Assembly: GCA_037074765.1 (NCBI GenBank)
Contig: JBAMDO010000279.1
Span: 1-55,901 of the forward strand
Direction: 5' to 3'
Source: Mansonella perstans
Taxonomy: Eukaryota > Nematoda > Chromadorea > Rhabditida > Onchocercidae
DNA: 55,901 bases
This document shows, piece after piece, positions 48,401 through 55,901 of the stretch. How positions within the stretch are numbered: the first letter of the stretch is position 1; each line of letters opens with the position of its first letter. The notes under the pieces were generated by a model that was not told where the DNA came from, did not search any database, and was given only the letters and a program-made list of their open reading frames with translations. Position numbers and translations under genes: made by a program.

Positions 48401-49099
48401 TAGCAGCAGGATCGTTGAAGGGCAGAGGGAAAATTTGTTGTTTACGATCAAATTTGAATGAACGGTTGTTGCAGCGTCCCAAGTTGCTTCAAGATTGTTG
48501 GAAACTTGATTTGAAGGAGTGGCGTTGGAAATTATTGCCTAGTCAGCTAAATCAGTGGATATGTTTCCATGCAGCTGCTGTTACTCCAGTATGTGCAAAT
48601 AGCTTTGATCTCCATAATTTTTGTACTGTGGTATTTCTAGTTGGTTCATAGAGAAACTCAGAGTTCTAAATTTAGTTTATTAATCATCTAGGACAGGTAC
48701 TCGGATTTGTTTCATTCCGCAAAGCCTGAGGATCCGAAGATTTTCCGTGTTAAATTTGTTGTACCTTCAATGCATTTGTTCCTGTGGAAAGTGCACAACT
48801 TTATGGATGACGAGATAGTGTTTCCAGAATCATGAAAATTTTCCTTTATTTTAAAACTAAAATCCTTTTTTTTTCACTTAGAAAATATTTTGCAGGAAGG
48901 TTGTATTTATGTTTTTGGTGGTACTACGGATGAAAAGTTCGAAAAGCGAACAAATCAGCTGCAGAGATGTTGGATCACACCGCCAAGCTTGTTCCACATC
49001 GCTGCACGCGCTGTTATTAAGGCATACCCCAGTCTTTCTGAAGATTTTCATAATATAACATTAACCAATATTATTGATTGCTTAAGTTCAACCATTTAA
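45497..49099 (+). CDS. KLHDC10: Kelch-repeat protein, KLHDC10-type, 400 aa
   Basis: Six-bladed beta-propeller; the human homologue is a substrate receptor for Cullin-2 ubiquitin ligase and recognises C-terminal degrons. Ten exons in phase: 45497-45602, 45946-46043, 46498-46588, 46752-46927, 47305-47460, 47568-47675, 47941-48018, 48158-48229, 48475-48588 and 48896-49099. Kelch blades are visible as YVYVVGG...WRFNVLTDTWELM, FYMFGGTAVPFG, KFYVFGGTTGWEYNMEVHSLE, YRHEAV...EIVLIGGGTPEW, VYILGGCTEKS...DCWKLDLKEWRWKLL and FHAAAVTP...IYVFGGTTDEK. The tail after KRT carries a PPSLFHIAARAV segment like the BC-box/VHL-box area of KLHDC10, which ends in VVPSLLELAWEKL. An acceptor (tctctgcag) lies 6 bases before the ATG, fitting trans-splicing. 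A possible alternative last exon is listed separately. Confidence 0.93.
48692..48835 (+). CDS. Candidate alternative terminal exon of the KLHDC10 gene
   Basis: A 48-codon open segment with acceptor tcatctag, starting in phase 0 and ending with TGA. It lies between the exons that encode the last kelch blade and the known C-terminus. Its translation includes KIFRVKFVVPSMHLFLWKV, which resembles the KLHDC10 C-terminal segment KIWLVVPSLLELAWEKL more closely than the regular last exon does. Splicing 48588 to 48692 would replace the IYVFGG blade strand and the tail. It may be a mutually exclusive last exon from exon duplication, or a decaying copy. Confidence 0.5.
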   Translation, partial: DRYSDLFHSAKPEDPKIFRVKFVVPSMHLFLWKVHNFMDDEIVFPES

Positions 49100-50166
49100 G
49101 TGTATAATCTTAGCTCTTCATAATTTTTAACCATTTTATTTTTCTCAGTTTTTAATCGATTGTTGCTACTTTGCAAATGTTCAGGCTTTGTGTCTACTTT
49201 TTCATAATTTTAAATATTATTACTGAATGTTTACTAAACAAATTAATCTACATTTGTTTTAAAAAAAAATATTAGAAAATGAAAAGTCTTTCGTGAAGAT
49301 AAGTTAGCATAGATAATTTGTTGGTTCTTTGAAAAAAAAAAATTTCTTTGATTTTTTTTGTTCATGAGCATATTTAAAGATTCAATTGAAAATTTATAGT
49401 CGAGTAATTTCCGTTATTGCATCATTCTTGTCATTGTTCATGCTTGGATGCGATGGTACGAAGTAGTTAATTTGTGACGCGCTATACTGTTTTAATTGCA
49501 TTGATTGTCGTCGATTAATTGGTTCTTCGAAATAATCTAAAAACTAAAAGTACATAATTTTTCATTCTTTGTCAATCTTAATAATAAACTATATTTTCTC
49601 GTAAATGTTTATTGTCCAATTAAGATTCTTGCATGTGGATGAAATAAGATTATACCAAAACAGCAGCTTACATACCTTGACATGATGCTACGCTCTTCAG
49701 TTCTTCAGTTCTAGTTCTTTCCAGCGCTACACTATTCATATTTCTTTCCAACGCTAAACTTTTCATAGTTCTTTCCAGGTCGGTATTGTGTTGATTGTTA
49801 CATTTTGATGATATTTGATTACATTTCATTGATCTGCAATTGTATATAGCTCAAATGCCACCATATGCTATGGCATAGTCTTCTTTTCTGCTTTTGTTAG
49901 AAATTTCAAACAATGCCGAATAACATATTATGAATCCAGTGAATAACTTACTCATATTTAATATTTGAATCTTTAGGTAATTTTTAAGGATCTTCAGAGA
50001 TGCATAACATTTTGATATTTTCGAAATCAATCAATCTGCACTTGGACAATGCCCGTTATTGCAAAGACTCGAGAACTCATTGCAAGTTCTCACTTTTTTT
50101 TTTTTTTTTTTCTTTTTTTTTAATGAGAAATGTACTAATTTGTAAAAAGCTATAAACTTAGGTAAG
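49100..50166. other. Convergent intergenic region (two 3' ends)
   Basis: About 1.07 kb between the stop codons of the plus-strand kelch gene and the minus-strand bestrophin gene. AT-rich with several aataaa/aataat-like signals on both strands, as expected for two polyadenylation regions. A poly(T) run lies at about 50093-50120. No gene was seen. Confidence 0.55.
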
Positions 50167-53100
50167 TTACTTGAGAAACTTATGGAAATAATTAAGCTCT
50201 AACTGTTCTCGGCATTCATTAGCGTTTAGCGAAATTTCTGATAATTTTTGATCAGAATTGGAAGTTTGCGAATGACATTGTCTCATTTCTGTTTGTTTCA
50301 TTGTTAACTGATCATGAACGGTTAATTGATCTTGAATTGTTAATTCTTGTCTTGAAATGAAAAATTTTCTCAATAGTAATAATTCAATTCATCTTGGATC
50401 TAAATGATAGAATTTCATAAGTATTGTACTTACAAGTTTATCATGGAATGATTAATTGTATTGTTGAAATTGAATGCTATAGAAATTGATAAAAAGTATA
50501 CTCTAAATTTATAACTGGTACAGAAGTATTCGTGGAAGTGGACGTAGAACTTTTATGACCTGGCCAAAAAAGATCAGGTTGAATTTCTGGTACACGATTA
50601 CAATTATCAACGATGCAAAAACTTGTCTGAAACATCAATCAAGCAAAGAACTGAACTGATGACAGATATGAATCTGAAGAAAGCAAGTTTTGATAAATAG
50701 AAGTTTTTTTTTGCATCAAAATTATTTGTATTATATGAGCTATTTCATGATAAATAATAATGATTTCAGTTAGAGTATTACAAATGGAAAAAAAAGGCAA
50801 TTCAAATATCTTATATTTGATAATGATTTCAAATACAAAAGCATTTAAATTTGATTTAAAAAAAAAGAAGTCAGTATGATCTGTTAATTCATTTCAAAAA
50901 CTTTTAAATTTGATTTTAAAAAAAATTAGTATGATTTGTTAATTTGCATGATCTATTAATTCATTTCAAAAGCATTTAAATTTGCTGAAAAAGAATTTAG
51001 TCAAATTATTGTGACTGAAAAAAAAAAAAAACGATTCAAATGTTTATGTTAATACGAATATCCGTTTAGGCTATAATGTTAGTATTATCAATTTCAAAAA
51101 AAAAAATTTTAAGTTTAAATTTAGATTTGTTCAAATAAATCTTACAGCAAAATTTTTATCAATAAGATAATTGCATTCCAAATCATCATCATCATCACCG
51201 AATGGATTAAGCAATGCTTGTGCAACTTTTAACCAGCCAACAACAAATACAAATTGGATCATTGTCATCACTGGTACAATTAGATCAAGCTAGAAATAAA
51301 GTAGTGAATTTGATTGAACATGATCAGATTAAGCCATAAAGTAGAGGAAACTGTTTTTAGCCAAATCCAAAGGAGCTAAGGCTAAGTGGAAATGCAGTGA
51401 AGCAGTGCGGCCTCATTATTTGCTTGATTAATGTCAACATTTTTTTCGTCTACGAAGTATTTAGCTATTTAGCTAAGCAGCTACTTAAAGCAGCTAAACA
51501 TAACAATGTACACTCTTAAAACGAAGCCAACCGTCTATAAACTTCGCTGCTGTGCTAATGATTTCTTTCAGATTATTAGTTCATTCATTTTTTAGATCAT
51601 CAGCTCATTCATTAGAAACATTTTTTCTCCATACTGATAAATTCTTAATTATAAATGAGGACAGGTGCAGAAATTATGCTAGCAAAAAGGAAACTTCTAA
51701 TAGATAATAAGTCAAGAAGAAATGTATGAAAAAATTAAAAAGGAAAATAATGGTCAAAGAACAGTGTCACGAATTATTTTCAAATTTTTTTTAACATAAG
51801 AATTACAATATAAACAAAACAAAATGTGGTAATGTAATTATGTTCAAAATATGGCAATTTATGGTAAAAAATAGTCAAATATAGTAATAAAAACATGGTA
51901 AATATGGTAATTTCAAAATATGGTTATTTAGTATGTTCCAGAAATAATTCTGAATTACTTTGAACTGAAATAATTTATTGATTGACTGCACTGCTTTGAC
52001 TTGAAATAATTTTTTATTGATTGCTTTGAATTGACTTCAAAAATTTTTCAATTCAATTTAATTTTGCCAAACAATAAAAAATGTATAAAAATATTATTAA
52101 AAAAAACTAACATCGCTTATATTGATATTATCGCTAACAATGAATTGCCGACTAATAAGGCATACGAGAAAGTGAGCATACACTGCCAAAAATACTACCT
52201 AAAAATTTTTTAATTATTTTTAAATATCATCATATGGATTTAGATGAGACAAATTACTGATAATTGGATTTTGCAAAAAAAAAAAAAAAAAAAAGACTGC
52301 ATAAAATTTAATAGATACTGGTAATAGAATCGGAAAATTGACTGAAAAATTATAAATTATAATGAAATTATAGAACTCAAAAAAAAAAACCTTCACATGC
52401 CATAAATTATTTCTTTGTCATTTTACTTGTAACAATCGAATTATGTCAATACCAGCATTTAATATTTGTAATAATTAGATATACGAAAAGGACTGTGCAA
52501 ACTAATCACTAACCAATTAATAGAAAAATGAAAGTGAATATAGGAAATAATATATATATATACCTGTGAGTAAACTACTGGTATCGGCACCCAATCATAA
52601 TTGCATAGGACTTGTAAGTTGCTGCGAAATTTGTCAATTTCCTAAAAATTAGCTTCATCAAAATTTCTTTTACAAAAATTTTGCCAAGAAAATCGAAATT
52701 GGAATTTCAAATTGTAAAATCAAATTTTATTTAATTGACAAATTAAACTTAAAAAAGTTTAATTACATCGCATAATTTCCAGTAAAGAAAATCAGAAGTG
52801 ATCAACTCATCTTGTCGCGCTTCCAATGCAATAGCATGAATCCATCGTATTGGTACCCAATATTTGTTATACTGATGTTTGATTAGGTCTAATTTTACTT
52901 TTTCTTCTTCCAGAAGAAATCCTGTTGAGCTAGCAAATGCATTTTACACTCATTTACATTTGCTGTACTAACAAACGTACTTACGACTTACCGTACTAAA
53001 TAACGTACTTACATTTACTGTACTAATTAACATAGTATACGATCTCTACGTACAAAGATGCTGTTCTGATGTATTTTTTCTTTTTTTTTAGAACATTCCA

Positions 53101-54403
53101 AAACAAATGCACTATCAATCATAAGTAAAAAATGTTCTGATTTAATTGCAAATGAAATTAAAGTTACAAATTGTCTAAAAAGAAAATTTTTGCTAGAGAA
53201 AAAAATTCCAAAATTAAATTTCTTTGTTTTTTTTCCCCCTTATTCTATTTTAACTTTTTTTCCTCTCACTCTATTTTTTGTTTATTTTCTACTCTACTTT
53301 TGCGTACACTTATTTACGTGTACCACGTAAACGGTACAATCTTAGCATTTTCAAACTACTATTCCACATACTATATTATTATATGATTCATTTGTACGAT
53401 ATCATAGTTTATTGTGTTAAAGAAATTCCAATGAAAAGTTTTCCAGAAAATTCCTGATTGTTCCAGTGATAATTATTACAGAAATAAAATTTTATCATAA
53501 AAAGAAATTTTTTTAAATTAAATTTTTTTCATTAGTGAAATTTTTTTTCTTTCACATCCTTTGATTTTTTTTTTTTTGTTTACTTTCAATACTGTAAAAT
53601 AAATAAGGCTTTAACAAGTAAATATACCGGCATCAATCATACTATCAGCAGTTGGGAAACGTTTTTTTACTGGAATACTAATGTCACGAAAAACGAAAAT
53701 TTGTGTCAGACACAAATATCGCATCATAGTTTGACGTAAACGTTTTGCATTTACAGTATCACCAACAATAAAATTAGTAATAAACAAGGCATTTCTGAAA
53801 TTAGCAACCAGTAATTTTATTTATTTTTTTGGAAATTTTTACAGTAATATTACCGTAACAATAAGGTTGCAATAATAGATGTAAAAGTAATTTTTTATTA
53901 TATCAATTTCAAAAATTGCAATTAATTTCAAAACCAAAAAAAAAAGTGCTGAAAAACTTACGATTCAATATAGCCCATGTTAACGAAAATATTATACCAA
54001 CGTGATAGTATCGTATCAACGAAGAAGCCAAGAATAAATGTAATTGGTATGTACTGTAATCGTGTATCAAAATAATGTGCCAAATTTCCAAGAATACTGA
54101 AATAATAAATTTAAATTAAAGGAAAAAATTTTTTTGGAAAAAAAAATTAAAAATAAATTTTTGAAAATTTTAAGCAAAATATAATTTTTTTTTTTAAATC
54201 TGAAAAGCTAATCAATACGTTTTGCTTTTCGTGTAGAAAATGCAGTTTGATCGATAGATGAATGAAATTGTTAGGTAAGTAATTGTCCAAACTAGTAATT
54301 CCATGTGGACATGCTTCCACACACTGCCTTTCCATCGAAAGAGCACTCGTAAAATGACCAATGGTGATAGCGATGCCAGTTCAAGTTGATAGGATACTGT
54401 CAT
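50167..54403 (-). CDS. Bestrophin family chloride channel, ~417 aa
   Basis: Calcium-modulated anion channel forming pentamers in the membrane. Ten exons: 54403-54219, 54096-53962, 53794-53628, 52921-52767, 52641-52564, 52198-52112, 51289-51146, 50626-50551, 50476-50434 and 50350-50167. The start MTVSYQLELAS, the RWKGSVWK segment and YIPITFILGFFVDTILSRW are family hallmarks. So are MMRYLCLTQI, KRFPTADSMIDAGFL, KYWVPIRW, DWVPIPVVYSQVV and AVYAHFLVCLISRQF. The calcium-clasp region is NPFGDDDDDLECN (297-309). The last two exon joins (after CCAG or AAAA, then the 43-nt exon) are less certain. An alternative end is a TAG at 50477-50479. The C-terminal tail is short and Gln-rich, with a repeated DQLT motif. 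An acceptor (aattacag) about 38 bases upstream may be the trans-splice site. Confidence 0.92.
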
Positions 54404-55598
54404 TTTTTACTTTTCATTAACTTGTGCTGATGTAATATCTGTAATTAATTGATTAATAATTACTTTTTGATTAACGATTGTCATTATTAATTTGCAACAT
54501 TATCAATTTGATTGTCAACATTATTAATTTTGCCAATCTTCTATTTACTTGCAAATGTTATGGCAAAAATTTTTGTATATTTTTTTGGCTGGAAAAATCA
54601 ATTAAAGATTATTTTGCATATAAAAGATAGTATTACTCAGATTTTCTGGATGAAAGAAAAAGAATAAACAATAAATTGCTTAAAAATAGACTTAACTAAT
54701 TTCTTTATAAAATTCTAATTTCATTTTTTCGATATTTATTTTCGAACTATTGCATATAGTTTGAATTATTTTTTAAGGAATTATTTTTTACTCATTAAAC
54801 TACAAAAATAAGTTTGAAGGAAATCTGAAATGTACACTATACAGTAACAAGTAAAAAAAAAAAAAAAAAAAACTAATTAATATCAAATCTATACCCAACC
54901 AAAAAAACAATGAGTTATAAAGGCAATGGAATATTTGTACAGCGTGTCTGTATGTGTACAGGTATATAGTGCTTACATGTGTGTGTGTGTGTGTGTATAC
55001 ACGTGCTTGTTTGTATGTGTATTGTTATCTCTGTGTGTGTACACATATGCTTATATGTGTGTATGTCTGTGTGGTTTTTTATTACAATTGTTTGAATTTT
55101 AGTTTAGCACAGAAGCTGTCACATTCACCACATTAATTACGTCATTAGCGTCACGAATACACGTGTATCCTGTCCATTGTTTTTTGTTCGTGACAATTTT
55201 TGTCTAGCACCAGTTTCATTTTAAAATGTTGATGATAGTTTCTAAAGATAATAAAACAGTAGGAAAAAAAACTGAAATTTTAAATTTAACATTTGCATAT
55301 TCATTTATTATCATTAAAAAATCCTTGAACAATTTGTCTGATGAGAGATTGAATTTATGCTTTTTGATATGATATGATACGATTAGATCATTCAATCAGA
55401 TTGTACCAAAAATTTTTCTGCAGTTCTAAAAATTACCAATTATTAAAATTTTCATCAAATTTTGGTTTGTTCTGATAACATATTAATTTGGTTTAATTAA
55501 ACTTTAATTCACTAAATATTAACTAAAAATCAAAACCGTGTTAATGAATGCAGATGAAAATAAGTAATTCAATTACATGATTAAAATTCAATTCTAAT
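54404..55598. other. Spacer upstream of the bestrophin gene
   Basis: About 1.2 kb between two minus-strand genes. It contains the likely bestrophin promoter and trans-splice region, a poly(A) run near 54853-54871 and the (tg)n-rich tract listed separately. No gene was seen. Confidence 0.5.
54940..55075. repeat. TG-rich microsatellite
   Basis: An interrupted (tg)n / (tgta)n tract whose longest pure run is at about 54978-54995. Short cysteine- and valine-rich frames through it are artefacts. Confidence 0.8.
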
Positions 55599-55901
55599 TT
55601 ATTTCCATTCATTTCCAGTGGTATGATTCGAATCGGCCAAATTTTCTAAGGATTTCAAATTGTTGAAATGTCGAAATTTCAACTGATCCGAATGTGTAGT
55701 AACTTGAACTGAATCAGTTTTATTTGTCACCTTATCACTGTCTAATGTTTCGTTCGGAAAATTGATAGGATTGAGAATCATTGTCATATTAGTACAGGTT
55801 TCATTTAATGACATCCCGCACAAATCCGATTTCTCTCCGAAAAATTCTTTCAGATCTATTAATTTAGCATTTGAATCAGAAGTAACATTTGAATCAGAAG
55901 A
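55599..55901 (-). CDS. C-terminal coding segment of an unidentified protein (cut by right edge)
   Basis: An open frame enters from the right edge and ends with a stop at 55599-55601, giving about 100 residues. It is hydrophilic, rich in Ser, Thr, Asn and Asp, with several N-x-S/T sequons (NETCTNMT, NHTT) and a short repeat, SDSN-VT-SDSN. No domain is recognisable. It is on the same strand as the bestrophin gene, whose ATG lies 1.2 kb downstream. It may be the disordered tail of another gene, even a second bestrophin, but nothing in it proves that. Confidence 0.6.
   Translation of the reverse strand, partial: SSDSNVTSDSNAKLIDLKEFFGEKSDLCGMSLNETCTNMTMILNPINFPNETLDSDKVTNKTDSVQVTTHSDQLKFRHFNNLKSLENLADSNHTTGNEWK

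Noticed and set aside
1..55901. Search for CRISPR arrays, tRNA/rRNA genes, phage or bacterial defence operons
   Set aside because: Intron-rich eukaryotic DNA; repeats present are microsatellites, local duplications and one inverted duplication without spacer structure, and no cloverleaf-type sequence was recognised.

Overview
This is an AT-rich stretch of animal nuclear DNA. Its genes are split into many short exons by small introns that end in TTTCAG- or TTGCAG-like acceptors. Several start codons sit a few to a few dozen bases behind an acceptor-like site, as expected for spliced-leader trans-splicing. Together with the gene content, this points to a nematode, most likely a filarial/spirurid species; the species cannot be named from sequence alone. 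No tRNA, rRNA, CRISPR, bacterial operon or intact transposon was seen. Gene models were built by hand from splice sites, phase and protein-family fit, so coordinates span whole genes and exon coordinates are in each entry.

From left to right. (1) On the minus strand, the 5' two-thirds of a secreted M14 metallocarboxypeptidase (1-2492, runs off the left edge). (2) About 7 kb of AT-rich DNA with little visible, except a GC-richer block near 3.4-3.75 kb. (3) A tentative small acidic-protein gene (9633-11762, minus) whose large intron holds a striking inverted duplication. (4) A short F-box/LRR protein gene (12245-14911, minus). (5) A repeat-rich gap to 19.9 kb. (6) A run of minus-strand genes: a DHHC palmitoyltransferase (19890-23500), a 4CL/luciferase-type acyl-CoA synthetase (24324-30091), a CHRAC1-type histone-fold protein (30410-31591) and a 21-exon seven-zinc-finger nuclear protein (33019-40841). 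(7) A roughly 1.1 kb divergent promoter region. (8) Plus-strand METTL26 (UPF0585) homologue (41953-43741), followed by a decayed tandem copy of its own 3' end and a large pentanucleotide microsatellite. (9) Plus-strand KLHDC10-type kelch gene (45497-49099). (10) Convergent to it, a minus-strand bestrophin chloride-channel gene (50167-54403). (11) The last coding segment of another minus-strand gene at the right edge.

The genes are mostly housekeeping or regulatory functions with no shared pathway: peptide processing, protein turnover adaptors (F-box, kelch), S-palmitoylation, fatty-acid or aromatic-acid activation, chromatin (histone-fold, zinc fingers) and anion transport. All genes left of 40.8 kb lie on one strand. 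The histone-fold gene and the acyl-CoA synthetase are only 318 bp apart, so co-transcription is possible. The most interesting structural signals are a second, homologous terminal exon in the KLHDC10 gene, the intronic inverted duplication, the METTL26 3' duplication, and an array of repeated 3' splice sites in the acyl-CoA synthetase gene.
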